Assembly (NCBI RefSeq): GCF_029222965.1
Contig: NZ_JARHUD010000003.1
Span: 186,001 to 250,000 of the forward strand
Length of the DNA: 64,000 bases
Source of the DNA: Aquibaculum arenosum
GTDB lineage: Bacteria; Pseudomonadota; Alphaproteobacteria; Kiloniellales; DSM-21159
Reading direction: 5' to 3'
Shown here: in pieces, positions 43,709 through 54,994 of the stretch
Layout: every line of letters starts with the position of its first letter
Numbering within the stretch: the stretch's first letter is position 1
Made by a program: the position numbers and the translations under genes
The notes under the pieces: model-generated
Told to the model about the DNA's origin: nothing
The model's database searches: none
Seen by the model: only the letters and a program-made list of their open reading frames with translations

Positions 43709-44654
43709 CGGGCTACGCCACACCTATGCGGCATTGCGTGCGGGCCGCGCACCCGCGGGTTGGGTGCGACTGGGCGGCAATGAGCGTGGTGCGCTCTGGA
43801 TGCTGCTGGCCGCCCTTGGCTTCACCCTGAACGCGGCCTTCGCCAAGACCTTGGCACAGGGCGGCATGCCTGTGTTCCAAATCGCCTTTGCCCGCGCCTT
43901 TTTCGCCTTGGCACCGCTGCTGCCCTTCCTGCTGGCCGGCGGCCTTGTCGCCTTCCGCACCCGTCATCCCGGAACCCATCTTCTGCGCGCGCTTTTCGGC
44001 GCGGGCGCCATGATCAGCGGCTTCTACGCGCTCTCGACCCTGCCGCTGGCCACGGTGACGGTGCTGACCTTCACCGTGCCGCTTTTTGCCGTGGTGCTTT
44101 CGGTGCTGCTGCTGGGCGAGCAGGTGCGCTGGCGACGCTGGACGGCCACGCTCACCGGTTTTGGCGGCGTGGTGATCATGACCTTGCCCAGCCTGCTGCA
44201 GGACGGCGGCTTCGTGCTCGAATGGGCATTGCTGGCAGGTCTGGGCCAAGCCTTCGGCATCGCCATGTCCGTGGTGCTGGTGAAGCGCGTTCCGGCCAGC
44301 GAGAGCCAGCCAGTGATGGTCTTCTGGTTCTGCCTGGCCTCGATCATTCTGACAGCACCCCTGGCGCTGATGCAGTGGATCACACCCAGCCAGGAGCAGT
44401 GGATCCTGCTCGCGGCGGTGGGCGTGACCGGTTTCGTTTCCCAATCGCTCATCATCAAGGCCTACCGCAGCGGCGAGGCCTCCTTCGTCGCGCCCTTCGA
44501 CTACGCCAAGCTGCCGATCGCCGTGCTGGCCGGTTGGCTAGCTTTCGCCGAGCTGCCGGACTGGGCCACCTATCTGGGCGGCGCCATTGTGGTGGGCTCC
44601 ACCCTCTATATCGCTCGCCGTGAAGCGCGACCGGCCGAGGGCTCGCGCTTTTGA
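43701..44654 (+). CDS. EamA family permease, copy 2
   Basis: Paralogue of the previous gene, 317 residues, ten hydrophobic helices. VFQIAFARAFFALAPLLPFL, ALSTLPLATVTVLTFTVPLF and FVAPFDYAKLPIAVLAGWL align by eye with copy 1. It overlaps copy 1 by 8 nt (ATG inside its last codons), so the two may form a heterodimer or carry related substrates. phaB follows 99 nt downstream. Confidence 0.88.
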   Translation: MSDGLRHTYAALRAGRAPAGWVRLGGNERGALWMLLAALGFTLNAAFAKTLAQGGMPVFQIAFARAFFALAPLLPFLLAGGLVAFRTRHPGTHLLRALFGAGAMISGFYALSTLPLATVTVLTFTVPLFAVVLSVLLLGEQVRWRRWTATLTGFGGVVIMTLPSLLQDGGFVLEWALLAGLGQAFGIAMSVVLVKRVPASESQPVMVFWFCLASIILTAPLALMQWITPSQEQWILLAAVGVTGFVSQSLIIKAYRSGEASFVAPFDYAKLPIAVLAGWLAFAELPDWATYLGGAIVVGSTLYIARREARPAEGSRF

Positions 44655-44753
44655 TCCGTCGCAACAAGGCTTCCGTTGCCGACCGATAAAATGCTTTCAT
44701 ATCGGGAACCCACCCGGAAAGGCCGGGCGGCGAAAAGGAACGAGGAGGCTTTG

Positions 44754-45476
44754 ATGGCACGACTGGCACTGGTCACCGGCGGCACCCGCGGTATCGGCGA
44801 GGCAATCTGCGTCGCCTTGAAGGACGCCGGCTACAAGGTGGTCGCCAACTACGGCGGCAATGACGAGGCGGCCCAGGCCTTCACCGACCGGACCGGCATC
44901 CCCGCGGTCAAATTCGACGTATCCGACTTCGAGGCGGTGAAGAGTGGTATCGAAAAGATCACCGCCGAACACGGCCCGGTTGAGGTGCTGGTCAACAACG
45001 CCGGCATCACCCGCGACACCACGATCCACAAGATGACGCCGGAGCAGTGGCAGGCGGTTATCGACACCAATCTGACCTCCTGCTTCAACCTCTCGCGCTG
45101 CGTGATCGAAGCCATGCGCGCCAAGGGCTTCGGGCGCATCGTCAACATCGGCTCGATCAACGGCCAGGCCGGACAGTATGGCCAGGTGAACTACGCCGCC
45201 GCCAAGTCAGGCATCCACGGCTTCACCAAGGCGCTGGCCCAGGAAGGCGCGGGCAAGGGCATCACCGTCAACGCCATCGCCCCCGGCTACATCGCGACCG
45301 ACATGGTGCGCGCCGTGCCGGCCAATGTGCTGGAAAAGATCGTGGCGCGGATCCCGGTCGGGCGTCTGGGTGAGGCGGAGGAGATTGCGCGCGGCGTGGT
45401 CTTCCTGGTGGCCGACGACGCCGGATTCGTCACCGGCTCCACCCTGTCGATCAACGGCGGCCAGCACATGTATTGA
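44754..45476 (+). CDS. phaB: NADPH-dependent acetoacetyl-CoA reductase
   Basis: Short-chain dehydrogenase of 240 residues that reduces acetoacetyl-CoA to (R)-3-hydroxybutyryl-CoA for polyhydroxybutyrate. NADP motif TGGTRGIGEAICVALK, NNAGITRD, catalytic Ser-Tyr-Lys in GSINGQAGQYGQVNYAAAK, and the PhaB-type GYIATDMVRAVP are all present. GAGGAGG precedes the ATG at 44754. phaA and phaC are not in the window. A composite repeat separates it from uvrB. Confidence 0.92.
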   Translation: MARLALVTGGTRGIGEAICVALKDAGYKVVANYGGNDEAAQAFTDRTGIPAVKFDVSDFEAVKSGIEKITAEHGPVEVLVNNAGITRDTTIHKMTPEQWQAVIDTNLTSCFNLSRCVIEAMRAKGFGRIVNIGSINGQAGQYGQVNYAAAKSGIHGFTKALAQEGAGKGITVNAIAPGYIATDMVRAVPANVLEKIVARIPVGRLGEAEEIARGVVFLVADDAGFVTGSTLSINGGQHMY

Positions 45477-45517
45477 TCCGCCCGCCGGCAAGAGCCGGCG
45501 CGGCCAACCAGGCCTTA

Positions 45518-45650
45518 GTGCAGATCGCGTCCAACGGGAATCGCTTTGCGATCCAAGTAGAACGCGTGAATCTGCACTATCTTTTTGGTGTTAGACCGGA
45601 TTCACGCATTCAATCTGAAACCTTGTGGTTCAGATTGAATGCGATCCGGT

Positions 45651-45654
<4 letters not shown>
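45518..45654. repeat. Composite palindromic repeat (A + B modules), best copy
   Basis: Module A (45518-45579): GTGCAGATCGCGT opens and ACGCGTGAATCTGCAC closes it, with GGGAATCGC/GCGATCC inside. Module B (45591-45654): 11-bp terminal repeats TTAGACCGGAT and ATCCGGTCTAA enclose a hairpin with arms 45606-45622 and 45627-45642 and loop TTGT. It fills the gap between the stops of convergent phaB and uvrB, so it may stop transcription from both sides. Confidence 0.88.
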
Positions 45655-47846
<2,192 letters not shown>

Positions 47847-47992
47847 AACTGAAGTGTAGTGCCGCGGGCAGCGCTCTGCCAGGGGCCAGGATGAGGCAAG
47901 GGGGACTGCATCGGCTGCATCGGTTCTACCCCACTATCAGGCGGCCTGCGCGAGGGCCTGCGAGCGCTTCTTAAAGAATTTCTAAAATAGCC

Positions 47993-48021
47993 TTGACCGC
48001 AGCGGACCCCCACACTACATC
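47993..48021 (+). promoter_or_regulatory. Candidate promoter of ahpC-ahpD
   Basis: TTGACC (47993-47998), 17 nt, TACATC (48016-48021), preceded by an AT-rich patch (47970-47990) that could act as an UP element or regulator site. No canonical OxyR spacing pattern was seen. The leader to ahpC would be about 100 nt. Confidence 0.4.
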
Positions 48022-48128
48022 AGCAATCAACGCAGATTAGACGCGTTCCAAACAATGGGCTTACGAGCCTAACCCAGCGGGCGCCGACCATGTGCCCAAC
48101 TTGACGCAGTACAAAGGGAAACTCTCAT

Positions 48129-48677
48129 ATGCTTACCGTTGGTCAGAAACTCCCCTCCTTCAATCTCCAGGCCGTTCCCGCCGGTCAGCCGAAGTCGCCG
48201 AGCGAGGCTTTTGTCGAGATCAGCGACCAGTCCAACCAGGGCAAGTGGCTGGTGCTCTTTGCTTGGCCGAAGGACTTCACCTTCGTTTGCCCGACGGAGA
48301 TCGCGGCCTTCTCCGCGCTGAACGAGGAGTTCGAGGATCGCGATGCGCAGATCCTGGGCCTCTCCACCGACAGCGAGTTCGTGCATCTGGCCTGGAAGCG
48401 CGACCATGAAGACTTGCGCGACCTGAAGTTCCCGATGCTCTCCGACATCAAGCGAGAGCTCTCCGAGGCGCTCGGCATCCTCGACGTCAATGAGGGCGTG
48501 TGCCTGCGCGCCACCTTCATCGTCGACCCCGAGGGCATCATCCGCCACGTGTCGGTCAACGATCTGAGCGTCGGCCGCAACCCGCAGGAGACCCTGCGCA
48601 TCCTCGATGCGCTGCAGACCGACGAACTCTGCCCCTGCAACTGGCAGCAGGGCGAAGAGGTCCTGAAGGTCGCCTAA
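48129..48677 (+). CDS. ahpC: Alkyl hydroperoxide reductase AhpC (peroxiredoxin)
   Basis: Peroxiredoxin of 182 residues that reduces hydrogen peroxide and organic peroxides. The peroxidatic Cys54 is in KDFTFVCPTE. Resolving cysteines C168 and C170 lie in DELCPCNW, the three-Cys layout of the actinobacterial/AhpD-linked AhpC type. AAAGGGA precedes the ATG by about 9 nt. AhpD follows after 94 nt and should recycle it in place of AhpF. Confidence 0.95.
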   Translation: MLTVGQKLPSFNLQAVPAGQPKSPSEAFVEISDQSNQGKWLVLFAWPKDFTFVCPTEIAAFSALNEEFEDRDAQILGLSTDSEFVHLAWKRDHEDLRDLKFPMLSDIKRELSEALGILDVNEGVCLRATFIVDPEGIIRHVSVNDLSVGRNPQETLRILDALQTDELCPCNWQQGEEVLKVA

Positions 48678-48702
48678 GGCGGACTGCCTTTCACACTCAG
48701 CC

Positions 48703-48727
48703 CCGGGGGCAGCGCCCCTGCCCCCGG
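48703..48727 (+). terminator. Stem-loop between ahpC and ahpD
   Basis: CCGGGGGCAG (48703-48712) pairs perfectly with CTGCCCCCGG (48718-48727) around CGCCC. Only TTGCTT follows, so read-through is expected. It probably sets AhpC above AhpD. Confidence 0.6.
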
Positions 48728-48771
48728 TTGCTTACCGCTTTCCCCAGATCGCTCACGAAAGGAGGCGCGCT

Positions 48772-49323
48772 ATGGCTGTCGACGCCCTCAAGGCCCGCAT
48801 CCCGGCCTACGCCAAGGATATCAAGCTCAACCTCTCCAACATCTTCCAGTCCACCGCGCTCAGCGAATCGCAGGTCTGGGGCGCGGCCCTGGCTGCCGCG
48901 CTGGCGACCCGCAACGCCGAGGTGATCGGTGCCGTGGCCGAGGACGCTGCCGGCAAGCTGAGTGCCGAGGAGCAGCAGGCCGCCAAGGCCGCTGCCGCCA
49001 TCATGGCGATGAACAACATCTACTATCGCTCGGTGCACCTGCTCTCCAATAAGGAGTACGGCAAGATGCCGGCGCGCCTGCGCATGAACATCATTGCCAA
49101 CCCCGGCGCCGACAAGGTCGACTTCGAGCTTTGGTCGCTCGCCGTTTCCGCCATCAATGGCTGCGGCATGTGCCTGGATGCCCATGAGCGCGAAGTGCTG
49201 GCCAAGGGTGTGTCCAAGGAAGGCGTGCAGGATGCCCTGCGCATCGCCGGCGTGATCCATGCGGTCGCCGCGGTGCTCGACGGCGAGGCCGCGCTTCCGG
49301 CGGAGCAGCAGGCCGCCGCCTGA
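48772..49323 (+). CDS. ahpD: Alkylhydroperoxidase AhpD
   Basis: Reductant for AhpC, 183 residues, carboxymuconolactone decarboxylase-like fold. The redox pair C131-x2-C134 with H138 is in NGCGMCLDAHE. The N-terminal half and C-terminal half are both all-helical as in Mycobacterium AhpD. In the known system it passes electrons from a lipoyl protein to AhpC. AAAGGAGG lies just upstream of the ATG. A UUCG-loop terminator follows. Confidence 0.95.
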   Translation: MAVDALKARIPAYAKDIKLNLSNIFQSTALSESQVWGAALAAALATRNAEVIGAVAEDAAGKLSAEEQQAAKAAAAIMAMNNIYYRSVHLLSNKEYGKMPARLRMNIIANPGADKVDFELWSLAVSAINGCGMCLDAHEREVLAKGVSKEGVQDALRIAGVIHAVAAVLDGEAALPAEQQAAA

Positions 49324-49353
49324 CCCAGTCTTCAGAGCCTCTCCCTGCGCAGG

Positions 49354-49386
49354 CGCCTCGTCATCATTCGTGATGGCGGGGCGTTT
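49354..49386 (+). terminator. Terminator after ahpD with UUCG tetraloop
   Basis: A 13-bp stem (49354-49366 with 49371-49383, including G-U pairs) capped by TTCG, followed by TTTGCGTTT. It lies 30 nt after ahpD and 20 nt before the end of the convergent ABC operon. Confidence 0.75.
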
Positions 49387-49405
49387 GCGTTTCTGCGGCT
49401 TGTGC

Positions 49406-50140
49406 TCAGGGCAGGCCCGCGGGCGAGAGGTCCGGCCGGGCCGGCTCCGCCTCGCGCGGGCGCAGGTGCCCGGAGAGGCGATATTCGACCTTCCGCAAGA
49501 CCCAGAGGATCAGGTAGGTGCAGGCGAGATAGAGCAGGCCGGCCGCGATGTAGAGCTCGTAGACTGCGAAAGTGCGTGCCACCATCACCCGCGCCACGCC
49601 CGTCAGGTCCAGCAGCGTGATTATCGAGACCAGCGAGGTGGCCTGGAAGAGGAAAACCACCTCGTTGGAATAGGCCGGCAGCGCCAGGCGGAAGGCTTTG
49701 GGCAGGATGATGCGGCGATAGAGCAGACCGCGGCTCATGCCACAGGCGCGCGCCGCCTCGATCTCGCCGAAGGGCACGGCCTGGATTGAGCCCCGGAGAA
49801 TCTCCGCCGTATAGGCCGCGGTGTTGAGCGTGAGGGTCAGGACGGCGCAGAAGTAGGGCTCGCGGAAGTAGACCCACAGCCCCAGCGCCTCCAGCTCGGG
49901 GCGGAACTGTCCCGAACCGTAGTAGATCAGGAAAAGCTGCACCAGAAGCGGCGTCCCGCGAAAATAGAAGATAAAGCCGAAGACCGGCAGGCGCAGCACG
50001 GGGTTGGTGGAAACGCGCATCAGCGCCAGCGGGATGGAAGCAGCAAGGCCAAGCGCCAGCGCCCAGGCCGTGATCTCCAGGGTCACGAGCAGGCCCGAGA
50101 GCAGCTGCGGCAGGGAATCGAGCACCAGCGCCAGGTTCAT
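49406..50140 (-). CDS. Polar amino acid ABC importer 2, permease (HisM-like)
   Basis: Permease of 244 residues, about five hydrophobic helices. FIFYFRGTPLLVQLFLIYYG is the family motif, and the EAA loop is EIEAARACGMSRGLLYRRIILPKA (split). It resembles HisM/ArtM of lysine-arginine-ornithine-histidine importers. It starts 4 nt after the HisQ-like gene and is the last gene of the operon. Confidence 0.9.
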   Translation of the reverse strand: MNLALVLDSLPQLLSGLLVTLEITAWALALGLAASIPLALMRVSTNPVLRLPVFGFIFYFRGTPLLVQLFLIYYGSGQFRPELEALGLWVYFREPYFCAVLTLTLNTAAYTAEILRGSIQAVPFGEIEAARACGMSRGLLYRRIILPKAFRLALPAYSNEVVFLFQATSLVSIITLLDLTGVARVMVARTFAVYELYIAAGLLYLACTYLILWVLRKVEYRLSGHLRPREAEPARPDLSPAGLP

Positions 50141-50144
50141 TGCC

Positions 50145-50837
50145 TCAGGCCCTCCGCACGCCGCGATTGGCCATGGCCTCGAAACGCTGCTGCAACAGCA
50201 TGGAGGCCACGGTGATGCCGAGGTACATGAGCGAGGCTACGAAGTAGAAGGTAAAGGGCAGCTTGGTGGCGCCCACGGCGATCTGCGTCTTGCGCATCAG
50301 TTCGTCGAGCTGGATGACCGAGATCAGTGCCGTTGCCTTGATCAGCACCATCCAGACATTGCCCAGCCCTGGCAGGGCAAAGCGCCAGACCTGCGGCAGC
50401 ACGATGCGCCGGAAGGTCAGGTGCCGGCTCATGCCACAGGCGCGCGCCGCCTCGATCTGCCCCGGCGGCACGGCAAGAAAGGCGCCGCGGAAGACCTCGG
50501 TGGCGAAGGCGCCGTAGATGAAGCCCAGAGTCAGGACCCCGGACACGAAGGGATCAAGGTTGATATAGACTGGGGTGCCCCAGCGCGCCGCCGTGTTCTG
50601 GATCAGCGTCGGTGTGCCGTAGAAGACCAGCAGGATGAGCAGCAGCTCCGGCACGCCACGCACCACGGTGGTGTAGGTGCCGGCAATGCCGCGGGCGATC
50701 CGCGAGGCACCCAGCTTGGCCCAGGCGCCGAGCAGGCCGAGGAGGATGGCCAGCAGCAGCGATGCCAGCCCAACCAGAAGGGTGAGCTGCAGCCCTTCCC
50801 AGAGCATCCAGCCATAGCCGCGCAGGTCGGGCAACAT
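50145..50837 (-). CDS. Polar amino acid ABC importer 2, permease (HisQ-like)
   Basis: Permease of 230 residues, about five hydrophobic helices. TYTTVVRGVPELLLILLVFYG and the EAA loop QIEAARACGMSRHLTFRRIVLPQ match HisQ/ArtQ. The identical RACGMSR core in both permeases is typical of the basic amino acid systems. It follows the binding protein by 111 nt. Confidence 0.9.
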   Translation of the reverse strand: MLPDLRGYGWMLWEGLQLTLLVGLASLLLAILLGLLGAWAKLGASRIARGIAGTYTTVVRGVPELLLILLVFYGTPTLIQNTAARWGTPVYINLDPFVSGVLTLGFIYGAFATEVFRGAFLAVPPGQIEAARACGMSRHLTFRRIVLPQVWRFALPGLGNVWMVLIKATALISVIQLDELMRKTQIAVGATKLPFTFYFVASLMYLGITVASMLLQQRFEAMANRGVRRA

Positions 50838-50948
50838 TCAGGCCCCCCCGCTGAGCACGGTCGGTGATTGCTGTGGCTGCAGGCCCCACGAGTGCCGGGC
50901 CGCACCGGCTGTGACAAGAAACACACCCACGGCCCGGCCTCGCGTCAC

Positions 50949-51740
50949 TCAATCGCCGTAGACGTCGAAGTCGAAGTACTTGGCGTTGATTTCCTGATAG
51001 GTGCCTGTCTCGCGGATCTCCTCAATTGCCGCGTTCAGCGCCTCACGCAGGTCATCCTCGCCCTTGCGCACCGCTATGCCAATACCCTCGCCGTGCCACT
51101 GCTCCTCAATGTAGTCCGGGCCGACAAAGCTGTAGCCCTCGCCTTCCTCGGTCTCCAGGAAGCCTTCCAGCAACACCACGGAATCGGCCATCACCAGATC
51201 GACGCGGCCATTGACCAGATCGAGATTGGCTTCGTCCTGGGTGGCGTAGACCCGGATGTCCGCATCGCCGAAGTTGTCGCGCAGGAAGTTCTCGTGAACC
51301 GTGGCACGCTGCACGCCGATCGCCATGCCGGAGAGGGTGTCATTCGCTTCAGAAATGTCGTCGGGAATATCCAGATCGCGATCGTCCGCTTTCACGAACT
51401 TCGCTGGCGTGGCGTAGTACTTCTCGGTGAAGTCGACCACTTCCTTGCGCTCTTCGGTGATCGACATGGAGGCGATGATGGCGTCGTAGCGGCGCGCCAG
51501 CAGGCCGGGGATGATGCCGTCCCAATCCTGCACCACCAACTCGCACTCGAAGCCCGCCGCATCGCAGAGCGCATTGGCGACATCGATATCGAAGCCGACG
51601 AGGTTGCCTTCCGCGTCGATGTAGTTGAACGGCGGGTAGGCCCCTTCCGTGCCGATGCGCACCACATGCTCTTCGGCCGAAGCCGACACGGCAGCGAAAC
51701 CGAAAGCCGCCGCCGCGAAACCCAGAACCAGTTTCTTCAT
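50949..51740 (-). CDS. Polar amino acid ABC importer 2, binding protein
   Basis: Family 3 binding protein, 263 residues, signal peptide about 1-22 (AVSASAEE). YPPFNYIDAEGNLVGFDIDVANALC and AIIASMSITEERKEVVDFTEKYY (split) are HisJ/ArgT/ArtJ-like; CDAAGFECELV gives a disulfide pair as in LAO-type proteins. The likely ligands are arginine, lysine, ornithine or histidine (inference). Confidence 0.9.
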   Translation of the reverse strand: MKKLVLGFAAAAFGFAAVSASAEEHVVRIGTEGAYPPFNYIDAEGNLVGFDIDVANALCDAAGFECELVVQDWDGIIPGLLARRYDAIIASMSITEERKEVVDFTEKYYATPAKFVKADDRDLDIPDDISEANDTLSGMAIGVQRATVHENFLRDNFGDADIRVYATQDEANLDLVNGRVDLVMADSVVLLEGFLETEEGEGYSFVGPDYIEEQWHGEGIGIAVRKGEDDLREALNAAIEEIRETGTYQEINAKYFDFDVYGD

Positions 51741-51767
51741 TGTCCTACTCCCCCTTCTTGGGCGCCT

Positions 51768-52604
51768 TTACGACGCCGTTGGTTGATCGACCGCCGCCAC
51801 TGCAGCGGCCGTGGGACCATTTCGGTCCCGGCTCAAATGCGATGCCAGGAACTGCCGGCAGCGTTCGGATCGCGGCGATCCGAAGACCTGTTCCGGTGGG
51901 CCCTGTTCCTCGATGCGACCCTGGTGAAGATAGATCACCTCGCTGGAAACCTCCCGCGCAAAGCCCATCTCGTGCGTAACGATGATCATGGTCCGGCCTT
52001 CCTCGGCCAGTTGGCGCATCACCCGCAGCACGTCGCCCACCAACTCCGGATCGAGGGCCGAGGTCGGCTCGTCGAACAGCATTACCTCCGGCTCCATCGC
52101 CAGAGCCCGGGCGATGGCGGCACGCTGCTGCTGGCCGCCGGACAGGTGTGCCGGATAGGCACTCGCCTTATCGGCGATGCCAACCTTTTCCAACAGGGCC
52201 ATGGCCTGCTCGCTCACCTCGCGTTTGGGTTTGCCGAGTACGTGTACCGGCGCCTCGATGACATTCTGCAGCACGGTCATGTGGGTCCAGAGATTGAAGG
52301 ACTGGAAAACCATGCCCAGGCGGCTGCGTATGCGATCGACCTGTCGCCAGTTGGCCGGCCGCGACTGCCCGCGCCGATCCCGGGTCATCTCCAGCGGCTC
52401 GCCGCGCAGCCGAATGCGTCCGGAATCGGGAATTTCGAGGAGGTTGATGCAGCGTAGAAGGGTGGACTTGCCGGAGCCACTGGCGCCAATCAAGGCGATC
52501 ACGTCGCCTTCCGCAGCGGAAAGCGACACGCCCTTCAGCACCTCCAGCGGACCGAAGGCCTTGTGAATGTCCTCGACGACCAACGCCGGCGCTGTCTGCG
52601 CCAT
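51768..52604 (-). CDS. Polar amino acid ABC importer 2, ATPase (HisP-like)
   Basis: ATPase of 278 residues, slightly longer than usual through a C-terminal tail. Walker A is [13 protein letters not shown], the signature is [16 protein letters not shown], Walker B is [14 protein letters not shown] and the switch His is [15 protein letters not shown]. The [19 protein letters not shown] insert is typical of HisP/OccP. It is the first gene of the operon, 160 nt after ccmI. Confidence 0.92.
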   Translation of the reverse strand: MAQTAPALVVEDIHKAFGPLEVLKGVSLSAAEGDVIALIGASGSGKSTLLRCINLLEIPDSGRIRLRGEPLEMTRDRRGQSRPANWRQVDRIRSRLGMVFQSFNLWTHMTVLQNVIEAPVHVLGKPKREVSEQAMALLEKVGIADKASAYPAHLSGGQQQRAAIARALAMEPEVMLFDEPTSALDPELVGDVLRVMRQLAEEGRTMIIVTHEMGFAREVSSEVIYLHQGRIEEQGPPEQVFGSPRSERCRQFLASHLSRDRNGPTAAAVAAVDQPTAS

Positions 52605-52764
52605 TCTCTAAGTCCCCTCGTCAATCCAGAGTGCAAGCTCCGGCTGCTTTGATGTCCGCATTGTGCGCCACTGCACCTGCGCGCAGGCATCAAGCCGACG
52701 GTAGTCGCCCGGGACGGCCGGCGACAAGGGAAAAGCGCGCCGCTGCACAGCCTCCGCGTCCCGC

Positions 52765-53976
52765 CTAGGAGCCATCGCCCAAGAGACGCAAGCCTTCTTC
52801 CACGGCCTGGCGCCGTCGGTCGTCTGCCGGCAGTTCTGCCACCAGGGGTTCGGCCCGCTCCAGCGCCGCAAGAGCCGCATCGGTTTCCCCCAACACCAGC
52901 CGGGCCTGAACCAGGCGCAGCCAGCCGTCGATATCATCGGGATCCTCCTCGAGGCGGTCGGCCAGGCCTTCGACCATGGAGCGGATGAAGGCTTCGCGCT
53001 CCTCGGGGCTCATGTCCTCCACCGCGGCTTCCTGCTCCGCCATGGGACCGCCGCGCGGCTCGGGACCGGCCGGGATGCTCAGCTCCGCCAGCGGCAGCCC
53101 CAGGTCCTCCGCCGCCATGACAATCTGCTCGCGCAGCAGCGGGCGCCAGCCGGCATCGCGGGGCGTGGTTTCCGCCAGTTCCAGCCAGAGATCCAGCGCC
53201 TCGCGCACCTGTCCGCCCTGTTTCAGGGCAAGGGCGGTGTAGTAGCGCGCCCTGGGCTCCTGCGGATCGGCCTCCAGGGCAGCGGCAAAGGCCGCAGCAG
53301 CGCGCGGTGAGACCGTACCGCCGGCCGCAGCGGTCAGGGCCTCGCCCAGCGCCGATTGCAGGCTCGCCTCTTCGGCACCGCCGCGGGCAACGGCCTCCTG
53401 GTAGGCCTCCGCTGCCGCCTCCCAGTCGCCCATCTCGGCGCGTGCGCGTCCCAGCAACTGCCAGCCACGCGCATCATCGGGATTCTCGGCCAGGCGGCGC
53501 TGCAGGTCGGCGACCATCTCGCGCATCTCTCCCTCGCGCTCCACCTCGGCACTGCGCTCGGCGCGTGGCAGGCTCGGCAGATCTGGTTCGCCGATGGAAA
53601 GATAGGTGGCGAGCGCACCCAAAGGCACCACAACGACCACCGCCAGGGCTGCCATTCGCGATGCGGTGCTGCGGCGCCGGGTGACCTCACCGGCAGCCTG
53701 GACCGCCCCGCCCACGCGTCGTCGGTCAGCCGCCAGCAAGCGACGCTGAACTTCCAAACGCGCGGCGTCGGCCTCGCGCTCGGTCAGCACACCGCGGGCA
53801 AGGTCGCGGTCGATCTCGGCAAGTTGGTCGCGATAGATGTGCAGGTCGTAGGCTTCGCGGTCCTCCGGCGCAGTCTCCCCAGCGGCCCCGGCCGGCCGGC
53901 GCAGCAAGGGGTGCAGCAGAGCACCGACGCTCAGCGCCGTGAGCACGGCAGCCACCGCCCAGAAGAGCCAAGTCAT
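52765..53976 (-). CDS. ccmI: Cytochrome c maturation protein CcmI
   Basis: Apocytochrome c chaperone of 403 residues. Two N-terminal transmembrane helices (about 2-24 and 108-127) flank a leucine zipper-like loop (YDLHIYRDQLAEIDRDLARGVLTEREADAARLEVQRRLL, in parts). The C-terminal part has tetratricopeptide repeats (about 150-230 and 340-395). It overlaps ccmH by 4 nt and is the last ccm gene. Confidence 0.92.
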   Translation of the reverse strand: MTWLFWAVAAVLTALSVGALLHPLLRRPAGAAGETAPEDREAYDLHIYRDQLAEIDRDLARGVLTEREADAARLEVQRRLLAADRRRVGGAVQAAGEVTRRRSTASRMAALAVVVVVPLGALATYLSIGEPDLPSLPRAERSAEVEREGEMREMVADLQRRLAENPDDARGWQLLGRARAEMGDWEAAAEAYQEAVARGGAEEASLQSALGEALTAAAGGTVSPRAAAAFAAALEADPQEPRARYYTALALKQGGQVREALDLWLELAETTPRDAGWRPLLREQIVMAAEDLGLPLAELSIPAGPEPRGGPMAEQEAAVEDMSPEEREAFIRSMVEGLADRLEEDPDDIDGWLRLVQARLVLGETDAALAALERAEPLVAELPADDRRRQAVEEGLRLLGDGS

Positions 53977-54446
53977 GCGGGCCCGCCCTTTTCGGAATCT
54001 TCTTGCAGCAGCCGCTTCAGGCGCGTGCGTTCCTCATCGCTCAAGGCTGCGGGGCCACCCTCGGCCCGGCGGCGCCGGCGCACCACGGCCAGCGCCACCC
54101 CCCCGCCGGCCAGGACGAGGGTCACCGCCGGCCCGAACCAGAGCAGCCAAGTCTCCGGGCGCATCGGCGGGCGGAAGAGCACATAGTCGCCGTAGCGGGC
54201 CACGAGATAGGCCTTGATCTCCTCGTCGCTGTCACCGGCCTGCAGGCGCTCGCGCACCAGCACCCGCAGGTCCCGCGCAATGCCGGCCTGGGAGGAATCG
54301 ATGGACTCGTTCTGGCATACGACACAACGGATCTCGCGCTGCAGGTCCCGGGCCCGCTCCTCCAGCTCCGGATCCTCGAGCCGCAGCTCCTGAGCCAGCG
54401 CCGGCAGGGAGAAACAGACCAGCAGCAGAGTCAGCAGACGCTTCAC
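53973..54446 (-). CDS. ccmH: Cytochrome c maturation thiol protein CcmH
   Basis: Thioredox protein of 157 residues that keeps the apocytochrome heme-binding cysteines reduced. Signal peptide about 1-19, redox motif C41-VV-C44 in REIRCVVCQNES, and one C-terminal transmembrane helix (about 103-122). It has only the N-terminal CcmH part; the TPR part is ccmI. It overlaps ccmG and ccmI by 4 nt each. Confidence 0.94.
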   Translation of the reverse strand: MKRLLTLLLVCFSLPALAQELRLEDPELEERARDLQREIRCVVCQNESIDSSQAGIARDLRVLVRERLQAGDSDEEIKAYLVARYGDYVLFRPPMRPETWLLWFGPAVTLVLAGGGVALAVVRRRRRAEGGPAALSDEERTRLKRLLQEDSEKGGPA

Positions 54447-54985
54447 TGCAGCCGCTCCAGGATCGGCAGAATCAACTCTTCCAGCTCAACCGGATGGATC
54501 GGCCCCACGTGGCGGTAGCGGATGGTGCCCTCGCGGTCGACCACGAAGGTCTCCGGCACGCCGGAGATGCCCCACTCGATGCCCACACGCCCCTCCTCGT
54601 CGGCGCCAATGCGCTCATAGGGGTTTCCCAGTTCCTCCAGCCAGGCCAGAGCTTCCTCCGGCTCATCCTTGTAGTTGATCCCGAGTATGCGCACGCGCTC
54701 TTCGGCAGCCAGGTCCATGAACAGGGGGTGCTCGGCGCGGCAGGGCAGGCACCAGGAGGCGAAGACGTTGACCAGGGTAACCTCACCATTGCCCAAATCT
54801 CCGGTGGAGAAGCCAGGCTGGTCCCCGCCGGTGATCGCCGGCAACTCGAAGGCCGGCGCCGGCTGATCGATCAGCACGGAGGGAATGGTCGAGGGATCAC
54901 GGGCGGGATCGAGCCCCAGATAGAAGAAGTAGGCGCCGACGGCGAAGATCAGCAGCGGGAAAAGAAAAAGCAGTCGTAGCAGCAT
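54443..54985 (-). CDS. ccmG: Thiol:disulfide interchange protein CcmG/DsbE
   Basis: Membrane-anchored thioredoxin of 180 residues. An N-terminal helix (about 3-23) anchors a periplasmic domain with active site W78-C79-L-P-C82 and the cis-Pro loop GISGVPETFVVDREG. The acidic GVPET variant is CcmG-specific. It starts 9 nt after ccmF. Confidence 0.95.
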   Translation of the reverse strand: MLLRLLFLFPLLIFAVGAYFFYLGLDPARDPSTIPSVLIDQPAPAFELPAITGGDQPGFSTGDLGNGEVTLVNVFASWCLPCRAEHPLFMDLAAEERVRILGINYKDEPEEALAWLEELGNPYERIGADEEGRVGIEWGISGVPETFVVDREGTIRYRHVGPIHPVELEELILPILERLQ

Positions 54986-54994
54986 GTCAGACCC

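Noticed and set aside
47847-48060. LexA box for uvrB
   Set aside because: No GTTC-N7-GTTC (or GAAC-N7-GAAC) pattern was found in the uvrB-ahpC gap; two lone GTTC copies are not correctly spaced.
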